The notes: a model not told the origin generated them from the letters alone. DNA of 7,298 bases from Dehalococcoidia bacterium (GCA_029859145.1 JAOUDT010000053.1:1-7298), one strand, 5' to 3'. Shown: positions 1 through 6,867, counted from the stretch's first letter. Numbers and translations: made by a program.

Positions 1-59
1 AAATAGAATGGGTTTTGGTATTTGAATTTCGAATCCTGGATTTGTTCGGGATTCAGAGA
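1..59. repeat. A/T-rich intergenic segment with inverted and near-direct repeats downstream of ftsK
   Basis: This non-coding stretch follows the ftsK stop codon. It is made of short related words (GAATTTC, GAATCC, GATTTGTTCGG, GGATTC), and it contains an inverted repeat GAATCC (31-36) / GGATTC (49-54) with a 12-nt loop, plus the palindrome TTCGAA at 28-33. The composition differs from the flanking coding sequence and resembles the dispersed A/T-rich intergenic repeats common in some bacterial genomes. That resemblance is an inference from style. The stem is too weak, and lacks a following T-run, to be called an intrinsic terminator. Confidence 0.35.
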
Positions 60-2207
60 TTAGGATTTCTCCGTTTCGGGCGGAATCTCCTCCGCTAGAC
101 CTGCCTGCTGCAATTCTTCCATAAGGCGGGCAGCCCTAGGATAACCGATACGAAGGCGGCGCTGTAGGAAAGAGGTAGAGATATGTCTATACTCTTGTGC
201 CAGGCGCTTTGCTTCCTCTAGGAGAGGGTCGGGAGGAGCCCCGACAGTCCGGAGTGCACCTGCCGAACGCTCAGCCACCTCGTCAAAGTCAACAGAGCTC
301 ACCTTGATCTGTTGCTGGTTTCCCCAGAAATAAACCAGTCTCTCAATCTCAGCATCGGAAACAAAGCTTCCTTGCAGACGTTTGGGTTTGCTGGCTTCAG
401 TAGGCATGTACAACATATCTCCTCTGCCCAGTAGTTTCTCAGCACCTACCATGTCAAGTATAGTGCGGGAATCCACCTGAGAAGTGACTGCAAAACTAAT
501 GCGGGTAGGAAAGTTAGCTTTAATGAGCCCGGTAACCACGTCTACTGAAGGGCGTTGTGTAGCCACGACGAGATGAATGCCTGTCGCCCGAGCCAATTGA
601 GCTAAGCGACAAAGCGTTTGTTCTACCTCATCGGAAGCTGTCATCATCAAATCAGCCAGCTCGTCAATGAGGAGCACCAAATATGGCAACGACTCTCCGG
701 GTGCACGGTCCTTGTTATAACCCTCGATATTGCGTGCTCCTGCCTTGGCAAACTGACGATATCTACTGTCCATCTCTTGGTTAAGCCATCTTAAAGCCTT
801 TATCGCCTTATCAGTATCCACAACGACAGGGGCAAGCAGCTGGGACACCCCATTGAAAGTCACCAACTCCACCCTCTTGGGGTCAATCATGATGAACCGA
901 ACGTCATCGGGGCTATTATGCAAAAGCAAGCAACAGATAATAGAATTAAGACAGACAGTCTTGCCGCTACCGGTAGCTCCAGCGATAAGCAAATGTGGCA
1001 TCCTAGTCAGGTCGGCTGCTATCGCCTCACCACCAGCACCTTTGCCCAAAGCAATAGTCAGCTTGGAGCGGGCTTTGATCTTCTGAAAAGCAGCGCTCTC
1101 TATGGCAGCGCGCAGTGCAACTGAGCCAAATACAGTGTTAGGGACCTCAATGCCCACCACCGGTGCCCCGGGCACGGGAGCCTCAATCCTTATGCTGGGT
1201 GCAGCCAGGGCTAGAGCCAAATCGTTAGCCAAAGAGGTAATCCGGTCGACCCTTACCCTGGTTCTGGATACTTCCTCCACTTTCGTTTCGTAGCTACCAT
1301 TCCTCCCTTTTTCTCTCACCTCTCTGTATTTCTTGTCCCAGCCAGGCTCAACGCCAAACTGTGTCACGGTCGGACCTATGTTTATCTGCACAACCTTGCC
1401 TTCTACACCGTAGCTCGCCAGAGCTTCTTCTATCAACCTGGCTCGCTGGTCAATGGCATCTTTGTCCAATTTCACCTCGGCTGGCTTGTCCAGGATATCA
1501 ATCGGTGGAAGATGCCATCCTCCGGGGGTGAGAATTGGTTCGTGTTCTGATTTCCACACGGGAGGAGCCGAACGCTCACGGCGTTGAGTGCTCTTTGTCT
1601 CCACTTCGTCAACTGCCCCCACTTCAGCGGAAGCAGCTTCGAGAGCAGTAGCCGTAGCAGGAGCGCGGGTGCGGGAGATGAAATTAGAAGCGCGTCGAAA
1701 ACCTCGGGTCAGCAGACGCCAGCCATCCTTGGCAGCGCTCCAACAATTCCCGGGAATGACAAGAATAACGCCCAGAAGCACGAGCCCGGCTACTAGGAGT
1801 CCTCCAACTTCGTCGGGAGAATGCATTATTATGCTCTGCCCAATACTGCCTCCCAGTGTGGCATCTTTCAAAATATCTTTCCCTGGGAAGAAAGCAAGGA
1901 TTCCCCAGACAGCCAAAGCAAGGCTGATGCCTCCCAGAATCCAATTCCACCTCCGCTTCACAGCAGCGAACTGCCGCCGCCATGCCATCCAGACGAGCAA
2001 GCCCAAAGCCACGGCTATTATTATCAGTCCGTAGCCAAACAATGCGAGCATGCGGTCCCATAACACGTATAGCAAGACTACTATTATGACAACTACGATA
2101 AGCTTTCGTACCACCGGTGAAGCGACGAATCCGAAGAATCGCTTCCATGCCGGTCGGCTTTCCTTTGCCTTCCGCCCCGACCTAGACCCGCTTCTTGCCT
2201 TAGACAC
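60..2207 (-). CDS. ftsK: FtsK/SpoIIIE-family DNA translocase
   Basis: This is a membrane-anchored, ATP-driven double-stranded DNA pump that clears chromosomes from the division septum and normally promotes dimer resolution. It has 715 residues, close to SpoIIIE and much shorter than E. coli FtsK because the linker is short. A basic N-terminus is followed by four hydrophobic segments (about 33-50, 54-75, 88-107, 135-153) and a linker to about 230. The alpha/beta motor domain carries Walker A GATGSGKT (410-417), Walker B VLLIDELADL (D515, E516) and ATQRPS (549-554). The C-terminal gamma winged helix (about 658-705) contains LQRRLRIGYPRAARLMEEL, the DNA-sequence-reading part of the family, so directional loading is probably retained. 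A charged insertion at about 289-318 interrupts the usual join between GPTVTQFGVEPG and RITSLANDLALALAAPSIRIEAP. The start is GTG (2205-2207), with GAGGG nine bases upstream. The gene lies 48 bp after rnj and is probably cotranscribed with it. Confidence 0.96.
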   Translation of the reverse strand: MSKARSGSRSGRKAKESRPAWKRFFGFVASPVVRKLIVVVIIVVLLYVLWDRMLALFGYGLIIIAVALGLLVWMAWRRQFAAVKRRWNWILGGISLALAVWGILAFFPGKDILKDATLGGSIGQSIIMHSPDEVGGLLVAGLVLLGVILVIPGNCWSAAKDGWRLLTRGFRRASNFISRTRAPATATALEAASAEVGAVDEVETKSTQRRERSAPPVWKSEHEPILTPGGWHLPPIDILDKPAEVKLDKDAIDQRARLIEEALASYGVEGKVVQINIGPTVTQFGVEPGWDKKYREVREKGRNGSYETKVEEVSRTRVRVDRITSLANDLALALAAPSIRIEAPVPGAPVVGIEVPNTVFGSVALRAAIESAAFQKIKARSKLTIALGKGAGGEAIAADLTRMPHLLIAGATGSGKTVCLNSIICCLLLHNSPDDVRFIMIDPKRVELVTFNGVSQLLAPVVVDTDKAIKALRWLNQEMDSRYRQFAKAGARNIEGYNKDRAPGESLPYLVLLIDELADLMMTASDEVEQTLCRLAQLARATGIHLVVATQRPSVDVVTGLIKANFPTRISFAVTSQVDSRTILDMVGAEKLLGRGDMLYMPTEASKPKRLQGSFVSDAEIERLVYFWGNQQQIKVSSVDFDEVAERSAGALRTVGAPPDPLLEEAKRLAQEYRHISTSFLQRRLRIGYPRAARLMEELQQAGLAEEIPPETEKS

Positions 2208-2216
2208 GGACTAATG

Positions 2217-2221
2217 CCCTC
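2217..2221 (-). promoter_or_regulatory. Ribosome binding site for ftsK (GAGGG)
   Basis: On the minus strand GAGGG lies nine bases before the GTG codon at 2205-2207. It supports this non-ATG start, since no ATG lies nearby in frame. The next in-frame methionine (residue 53) would remove the basic N-terminus and the first membrane segment. Confidence 0.55.
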
Positions 2222-2255
2222 AAAGAATATTGGTCAGCAGTCCACTCCCTGCCGA

Positions 2256-3947
2256 TTACTGGCTTCTGACTTCTGGATTCTTCCCTCCTACCCCCACAAC
2301 CACGGGAATGATGACAGGATGACGATGAATTTGTTCGTAAAAGAATCTGCTCAGACAATCCTTCACCCTGGCATCAACGAAGTTTGGTTCGCTTAAGCGT
2401 CTTTTATCATGGTCTAAAGCAGCTAGCACCACATCTCGACCTTTCTCAATCAAATTCCGTTCCTCTCCGGAGTCAATAAAGCCTCGCGTTATGATGCGTG
2501 GCTTCTCAGCTAGCTTGCCACTTTCAGCGTCAACGGCAACGGTCACCACGACGACGCCGTCCCGCGAAAGTAACTTGCGGTCCCGAAGCACACCGTTATC
2601 CAGTTCACCTGCTATCAGGCCGCTGACATAGATAACTCCGACACGAGTTCGGGCAACCACTTTTCCTGAATCTTGCCCGAGTTCAAGAATATCCCCGTTC
2701 TCAAGGACAAAAACGTTGTCTTTGGGTACACCCATGCTCCGAGCTAAGCTGGCATGCAAACTTAAATGTCGATACTCTCCATGAACGGGAACAAAGAATT
2801 TAGGCTTTACCAAACTGAGCAAAAGCTTCAACTCCTCTTGGCTACCATGCCCGTGGACATGAACTTGAGCCAGCTTGTCATAGATTACATTGGCACCTTG
2901 ACGGAAAAGGCTGTCTGTAGTCTTACTCACCAACGTCTCATTGCCAGGAATAGGAGTTGCCGACATCACCACAGTGTCGCCAGGGATTATCTGAACTTTG
3001 CTACTGGGGTCACGATTAGCCATGCGCACCAAGGCAGAGGTGGGCTCACCCTGACTTCCCGTGCTCAACACAATGACTCGATTGTGAGGCAAGGTCTTAA
3101 GTTCGTCCAAGCGACAAATAATGCCAGGGGAGGCACTGAGATAGCCTGTTTTCAATGCCATGCTCACTATCTCCTTCATGCTCCGCCCGATGATGAACAC
3201 ACGTCGACCGTGTTTAGCGGCAACGTCAAACACTTGCTGCATGCGGGAGATGAGAGAGGCGAATGTGGTTATGATTACACGCCCCTTTGCCTCGCTCACA
3301 ATCCTGTCCAGAGTATCGCTGACCACCTTCTCGGAGGGAGTATACCCGGGAAGCTCAGCATAGGTGGAGTCGGAAAGAAGAAGAAAAACGCCCTTTGCCC
3401 CCAGTGAAGCCAATTGATTAAAGTTGGTAGCCTCCCTAATAGCCGGGGTATAGTCAATCTTGAAATCACCACTGTGAACTACAGTTCCCAAGGGGGTGTG
3501 AATCACCAACCCCACAGAATCAGGAATACTGTGGCAAACAGAGAAAAACTCTATGGTGAACCTACCCAGTGTAATCCTGCTCCCCGGGCTGACCATATTC
3601 AATTTTGCGCTGGTTTTCACTCCTCGTTGCTTGAGTTCCACTAGAATCAGCTCGCGGGTGAACTTCGTAGCATAAACGGGAGGGGTGATGCGAGACAAAA
3701 TGTAAGGCAGCGCCCCAATGTGGTCTTCGTGCCCGTGAGTAATCACTATACCCCTGACACTCTTTTGTCTGGCCAAAAGATAGCTAATGTCCGGGATAAG
3801 CAGGTCAACTCCCAGCATCTCTTCACTGGGGAACATAAGTCCAGCATCGATGACCACGATGTCACTGCCATATTCCAGCGCCATCATGTTCTTGCCAATT
3901 TCACCCAGTCCGCCTATGGGGATGACTCTTAGTCTATGCGTTGGCAT
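2256..3947 (-). CDS. rnj: Ribonuclease J (metallo-beta-lactamase/beta-CASP nuclease)
   Basis: RNase J is a cytoplasmic zinc-dependent RNase with 5'-to-3' exonuclease and endonuclease activity, involved in mRNA decay and rRNA maturation. The 563-residue length is normal for the family (B. subtilis J1 is about 555). The metallo-beta-lactamase motif is THGHEDHIG (H71, H73, D75, H76), followed by metal ligands at H139 (SVCHSIPDS) and D161 (HSGDFK). The beta-CASP insert contains LLSDSTYAELPG (190-201), STGSQGEPTSAL (295-306), the VHVHGHGSQEE motif (362-372) and PVHGEYRHL (387-395). The C-terminal domain ends with the usual HRHPVIIPVVV-type segment. Two positions differ from the commonest bacterial form: Y196, where Asn is usual after SDST, and HGHGSQ, where SGHASQ is usual. 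All metal ligands are intact, so activity is expected. The ATG has a good Shine-Dalgarno site. The gene sits 29 bp after the uracil-DNA glycosylase gene and 48 bp before ftsK, suggesting one operon. Confidence 0.97.
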   Translation of the reverse strand: MPTHRLRVIPIGGLGEIGKNMMALEYGSDIVVIDAGLMFPSEEMLGVDLLIPDISYLLARQKSVRGIVITHGHEDHIGALPYILSRITPPVYATKFTRELILVELKQRGVKTSAKLNMVSPGSRITLGRFTIEFFSVCHSIPDSVGLVIHTPLGTVVHSGDFKIDYTPAIREATNFNQLASLGAKGVFLLLSDSTYAELPGYTPSEKVVSDTLDRIVSEAKGRVIITTFASLISRMQQVFDVAAKHGRRVFIIGRSMKEIVSMALKTGYLSASPGIICRLDELKTLPHNRVIVLSTGSQGEPTSALVRMANRDPSSKVQIIPGDTVVMSATPIPGNETLVSKTTDSLFRQGANVIYDKLAQVHVHGHGSQEELKLLLSLVKPKFFVPVHGEYRHLSLHASLARSMGVPKDNVFVLENGDILELGQDSGKVVARTRVGVIYVSGLIAGELDNGVLRDRKLLSRDGVVVVTVAVDAESGKLAEKPRIITRGFIDSGEERNLIEKGRDVVLAALDHDKRRLSEPNFVDARVKDCLSRFFYEQIHRHPVIIPVVVGVGGKNPEVRSQ

Positions 3948-3954
3948 GGTTCTT

Positions 3955-3960
3955 TCCTTT
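3955..3960 (-). promoter_or_regulatory. Ribosome binding site for rnj (AAAGGA)
   Basis: AAAGGA on the minus strand lies seven bases before the ATG at 3945-3947, in the 29-bp gap after the uracil-DNA glycosylase stop codon. It is the clearest Shine-Dalgarno site in the window and fixes the RNase J start. Confidence 0.7.
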
Positions 3961-3976
3961 CATACAGGACGTTGCC

Positions 3977-4573
3977 CTAGAACAAGCTTAGTTGTTGACA
4001 TTCAACCGTGTCTTCAGGCAGGTCTCTGCCTTGAGCTAGTATCTGCGGAATTTTGGTCATATCCGATTCAATAGTCCGTCGTAGAGAGCCTTGATGGAGA
4101 GCTGCTGCCGGATGATACATAGGGTAGTAAATAACGTCTCCCAGCTTACGCGGCTTTCCATGAACCTTTCCTATGCTGTCGTTGGGAAAATACCGCGCTA
4201 GAGAGTAGCGTCCCAAAGTGACAACCATTTGGGGCTGAATTGCCTCTATTTGACGGTCAAGCCATTTGCGACAACTATCTATTTCCACTGGTAGTGGTTC
4301 ACGGTTTTGGGGCGGACGGCACTTAATCACATTGGCGATATAGACTTCTTCCCGCCGTAGACCAATTGAGGCTAACAGTTGGTCCAGAAACTGTCCTGCT
4401 GGCCCGACGAAAGGGCGCCCTTGCTGGTCTTCGTGCCAGCCCGGAGCTTCACCGATAAAAAGTAGGTCCGCGTCCTCCGCTCCCTCACCAGGTACCACTT
4501 TAGTGCGATATTTAGCTAGATCACACTCCTGACAAGCTCTGATTTCCTCATAAAGTCGAGCTAAAGCTGACAT
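3977..4573 (-). CDS. udg: Family 4 (Fe-S) uracil-DNA glycosylase
   Basis: The enzyme removes uracil from DNA, starting base-excision repair of deaminated cytosine or misincorporated dUMP. It has 198 residues, as expected for the family. Four cysteines placed to bind a 4Fe-4S cluster are visible: C14 and C17 in CQEC, C85 in NVIKCRPPQNRE, and C101. Active-site motif A is GEAPGWHED (41-49), with the Glu (E42) typical of family 4, followed by QGRPFVGPAG (51-60). The second motif is MYHPAAAL (152-159) with H154. E42, E48, F55, N81 and H154 each align one residue after the functional residues I recall for the Thermus thermophilus family 4 enzyme. The protein ends in QQLSLF, whose last five residues match the beta-clamp-binding consensus. 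It is the first gene after the promoter at 4625-4653 and leads into rnj. Its own ribosome site is poor: only GGGG at 4583-4586, which can pair within the leader hairpin. Confidence 0.95.
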   Translation of the reverse strand: MSALARLYEEIRACQECDLAKYRTKVVPGEGAEDADLLFIGEAPGWHEDQQGRPFVGPAGQFLDQLLASIGLRREEVYIANVIKCRPPQNREPLPVEIDSCRKWLDRQIEAIQPQMVVTLGRYSLARYFPNDSIGKVHGKPRKLGDVIYYPMYHPAAALHQGSLRRTIESDMTKIPQILAQGRDLPEDTVECQQLSLF

Positions 4574-4583
4574 CTAACTTAAC

Positions 4584-4611
4584 CCCAAAAAGTCTTGCGA
4601 CTTTTCGTGGG
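4584..4611 (-). promoter_or_regulatory. 5' leader hairpin with GCAA tetraloop upstream of udg-rnj-ftsK
   Basis: Read on the minus strand, AAAAGTC (4605-4599), loop GCAA (4598-4595) and GACTTTT (4594-4588) form a perfect 7-bp stem with a GNRA-type loop. CCCA (4611-4608) can extend the stem by pairing with TGGG (4587-4584) across a two-base CG bulge. This would occupy most of the G-run that is the only Shine-Dalgarno-like sequence before the udg ATG. The hairpin would start a few bases from the predicted transcript 5' end. Roles as an mRNA stabiliser or translation control element are inferences. Confidence 0.5.
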
Positions 4612-4624
4612 CCGTTTTGATTCG

Positions 4625-4653
4625 ATGGTAGCATATCTACCTTGGTCGGTCAA
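4625..4653 (-). promoter_or_regulatory. Sigma-70-type promoter for the udg-rnj-ftsK unit
   Basis: On the minus strand the -35 box is TTGACC (4653-4648, five of six consensus bases). A 17-bp spacer follows, then TACCAT (4630-4625, four of six), preceded by TGC that gives an extended -10. Transcription would start near the A residues at 4617-4618, leaving a leader of about 45 nt before the ATG at 4571-4573. It lies in the 115-bp gap after the PAC2 gene, the largest intergenic gap in the window. No convincing terminator is seen between the PAC2 stop codon and this promoter, so read-through from upstream is possible. Confidence 0.6.
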
Positions 4654-4688
4654 TGTGGACTGTTCCTAGACCAGGATTTCTCAACTGC

Positions 4689-5477
4689 TCACTCTTCTTC
4701 CTCGTCCTGCTCCCAAATGGGCTCGGTGAATTGGTCGATAAATTCAGCCGTGACTTTCTTTGCTATCCTATCCATTTCCTCGTCCACTCGCTCAGCCAGA
4801 TGACCAAGTTCAGCCAGGTCAATTGTAATTCCTAGCATTTTGGCCAGGATACCGAGCACAGCCAGGGAGGCTTTGGGATTTGCAATTTGCGTGGCATACG
4901 ATGGCACTTCGCCCAGTAGGCAAATGCCCTCCATCCCCCTTTCCTTGGCCATTCCCAGTATTAATCCGTTCAAACCAGCGATGCGCAGGTTTCCTCTAAG
5001 AATCACATTGTGTTTGCTTAGCTCGTCAACCAAGTTCGGATCTGTAGCCGCTCCCCAGACCTTCATCTCTTCACTATGGTGGATACGTGTTACCGCAGCG
5101 GCACAACTATATACCCTTGACACTCTAAACCTTTGCGCCACGTCCAGAACGCAGTTAACCAGCTCATATCCTTTGAACGCTGGCTGCTCTTCTCCGATGA
5201 AAATCAGCAGGCCTTTGCTGGCTTTGGGATACTGCCAGTAATAAAAATTGCTCTCGGGGAAACGAGGGCTTTCAACTACGTTCTCTTTGACCGTGACACC
5301 CACCGGTTCAAAGAAGTTCACAGGTTCAATCTCCCCTATTTCTGCAGCATTCAGCTTCTCTACAATATATTTCGCCGCGGTCAAGGAAACGTCGCCAATG
5401 CCTGGCCAAGAGGCAAGCATAGAACAAGTCCTTGGGCGCGGGTGCCTATGAAGCTTTATTAGTTCTCTCGTATCCAT
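4689..5477 (-). CDS. PAC2-family protein (proteasome-assembly-chaperone-like)
   Basis: This belongs to the PAC2 family, whose eukaryotic and archaeal members chaperone proteasome assembly. The role of bacterial members is mostly unknown. The 262-residue protein shows the N-terminal WPGIGDVS (24-31) matching the family's WPGxGxV motif. It also has a Rossmann-like strand GLLIFIGEEQP (89-99), GLNGLILGMAKERGM (168-182) and CLLGEVPSYATQIANPKAS (186-204). These are typical of archaeal and bacterial PAC2 proteins. The C-terminus is a charged helix (about 221-248) ending in the acidic tail EQDEEEE, so the hydrophobic-Tyr-X terminus used by some archaeal relatives to dock on the proteasome is missing. 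The ATG lies one base after the tldE stop codon, with AAGGG nine bases upstream inside tldE. Translational coupling with the peptidase pair is therefore likely, and a role in protein or peptide turnover is an inference from context. Confidence 0.88.
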   Translation of the reverse strand: MDTRELIKLHRHPRPRTCSMLASWPGIGDVSLTAAKYIVEKLNAAEIGEIEPVNFFEPVGVTVKENVVESPRFPESNFYYWQYPKASKGLLIFIGEEQPAFKGYELVNCVLDVAQRFRVSRVYSCAAAVTRIHHSEEMKVWGAATDPNLVDELSKHNVILRGNLRIAGLNGLILGMAKERGMEGICLLGEVPSYATQIANPKASLAVLGILAKMLGITIDLAELGHLAERVDEEMDRIAKKVTAEFIDQFTEPIWEQDEEEE

Positions 5478-5478
5478 C

Positions 5479-6867
5479 CTAGTTTCCCTTGGCCGTCACC
5501 GATACGCCAGAGCAATATAAAGGCGGAGTCTGCAAGGTCCCACCCACCCATCTTGTCTCTTCCCCTATGCCCGGAAGCTCTTTCAACACTTGATATACGT
5601 TGCCGGCAATCATAGTATCCTTGACCCTCCCCACTATCTCACCATCCTCTACCTTGTATCCCAGCAAAACGTTGCCCCCGAAATCACCACCCAGAATATT
5701 ACCCTGCTCGGCACCGATGACTGCCTCCACAATTAATCCTTCTTTCATGTCTTTTACCATCGCCTGGAAAGGCACTTCTCCTTTCTTTAGGACAAGAGAG
5801 CTTATAGCTGGGCTGGGGAAACCGCCACCTGCCCGCCTGCCGTTACCGGTGCTCTTCTTGCCAGTTAAAGCTGCCGTCTGCAAATCATAAAGAAAACTCG
5901 TCACTACTCCATTGGCGACAAGCGGCAGGTGCTGGCCGGACACCCCCTCATCATCAAAAGGATAACTACCCACGCCGTAAGCTACCGTAGCATCATCCCA
6001 CAAGCTCAGTTTTTTGTCAAAAACCTGCTCCTCTAGTTTGTCTTTCAGGGGCGAAGCCCCCTCGAAAACTGCTTTGCCGTTGAACGCCAGCACTAGAGGG
6101 CCCAGCAAAGCACTAGCTACTCCATGAGGCGTGAAAATTACCGGCAGCAGCTTAGTGACTACTGTGGCCTTCTTCCTAGCCATTTCCAGTTGCCATACCA
6201 CCCTATCGGTCAGCTCAGGAATCCCAACAAGGTCGGATCGACATGAGCTTTCACTATCTTGCACCCAGAGTATATCCGTGTCCCGGACAAGAATGCCTTC
6301 CAGGCTTAGACTGAAAAAGCTCTTGTCATAGCCTCCCCCACCGCCTTGGGAATTAATCAGGGAGACCGAGCTTGTCCCTTTAGTTATTTGAACGTCGCAC
6401 AGGACGTCAGGGGTATGCCCCCTAACCTTGGCTACAAGCTCTTTCCCGATCTCAATTATCCTCTCCATAGCTATCTTCTCCACCTTAGGGTCGAAGATAC
6501 GCACTTTTGAATAGTCACGAGAGGAAGGAAACTGAAAATTGGCGGGACTGCCAAATTGAGAAGTCTCCACAGCCATGTCAACCAAAGCTTCCCAGTCGCC
6601 ACCTCCACTGGTAATGGCAAAGCCAATCTTGCCTTCCCTGAAGATTCGCAAGGCAGTACTGCTGCTCTCTCTGCTCTGGACCTGCTTTAACTCGTTGGCT
6701 TCAAACTGCACCGTCGTTGCCCGGGCAGAAGCCGAAAAAACCTCAGCTTGCTCAGCCACCTTCCGAGCAGAGCACAGAACCTCTTCGAGTCTTGCTTTGT
6801 CATTCTGCATTTCTGTTTCTACTCTCTTATCTCCGGCAGCCGCATCATTGTGTTTGGGATCTGGCAT
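5479..6867 (-). CDS. pmbA: TldE/PmbA subunit of the TldD-TldE metallopeptidase
   Basis: TldE (PmbA) is the non-catalytic partner of the zinc protease TldD. In E. coli the pair degrades unfolded peptides and the CcdA antitoxin and matures microcin B17. The 462-residue protein has the family's N-terminal domain, for example QAEVFSASARATTVQFEANEL (40-60) and FREGKIGFAIT (76-86). The C-terminal domain has PFDDEGVSGQHLPLVANGVV (303-322), EQGNILGGDFGGNVLLGY (387-404), VEDGEIVGRVKDTMIAGN (406-423) and a hydrophobic end. No HEXXH zinc motif is present, as expected for TldE. The gene lies 21 bp after tldD. The start is uncertain: the ATG at 6865-6867 has no ribosome site and lies inside a 14-bp tandem repeat, while the methionine at residue 20 (6808-6810) sits just before LEEVLCSARKVAEQAEVF, where family homology usually begins. 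Weak GGAG/GAGAG sequence lies somewhat too far upstream of that second codon. Confidence 0.92.
   Translation of the reverse strand: MPDPKHNDAAAGDKRVETEMQNDKARLEEVLCSARKVAEQAEVFSASARATTVQFEANELKQVQSRESSSTALRIFREGKIGFAITSGGGDWEALVDMAVETSQFGSPANFQFPSSRDYSKVRIFDPKVEKIAMERIIEIGKELVAKVRGHTPDVLCDVQITKGTSSVSLINSQGGGGGYDKSFFSLSLEGILVRDTDILWVQDSESSCRSDLVGIPELTDRVVWQLEMARKKATVVTKLLPVIFTPHGVASALLGPLVLAFNGKAVFEGASPLKDKLEEQVFDKKLSLWDDATVAYGVGSYPFDDEGVSGQHLPLVANGVVTSFLYDLQTAALTGKKSTGNGRRAGGGFPSPAISSLVLKKGEVPFQAMVKDMKEGLIVEAVIGAEQGNILGGDFGGNVLLGYKVEDGEIVGRVKDTMIAGNVYQVLKELPGIGEETRWVGGTLQTPPLYCSGVSVTAKGN
5486..5490 (-). promoter_or_regulatory. Ribosome binding site for the PAC2 gene inside tldE (AAGGG)
   Basis: AAGGG on the minus strand lies in the last codons of tldE, eight bases before the PAC2 ATG (5475-5477). 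With TAG G ATG at the junction, this layout favours termination-reinitiation coupling between tldE and the PAC2 gene. Confidence 0.5.

Noticed and set aside
31..54. The GAATCC/GGATTC inverted repeat as a transcription terminator for ftsK
   Set aside because: The stem is only 6 bp with a 12-nt loop, and no T-run follows on the minus strand.
1588..2148. Open frames of about 150 codons overlapping the N-terminal region of ftsK (plus strand 1588-2034, minus strand 1684-2148)
   Set aside because: The ftsK frame has clear membrane segments and family motifs through this region. The alternatives lack ribosome sites or recognisable protein features.
2766..3407. A 213-codon open frame on the plus strand, antisense to rnj
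   Set aside because: It lies entirely within the well-supported RNase J gene. Its translation (many His, Cys and Arg residues) has no recognisable domain, and it ends in a Lys run copied from the opposite strand. It is best explained as a shadow frame.
4584..4611. The udg leader hairpin as an intrinsic terminator of the PAC2 operon
   Set aside because: The core stem is A/T-rich and the T residues are part of the stem itself, followed by GGGG and no U-tract. It also lies downstream of a good promoter.
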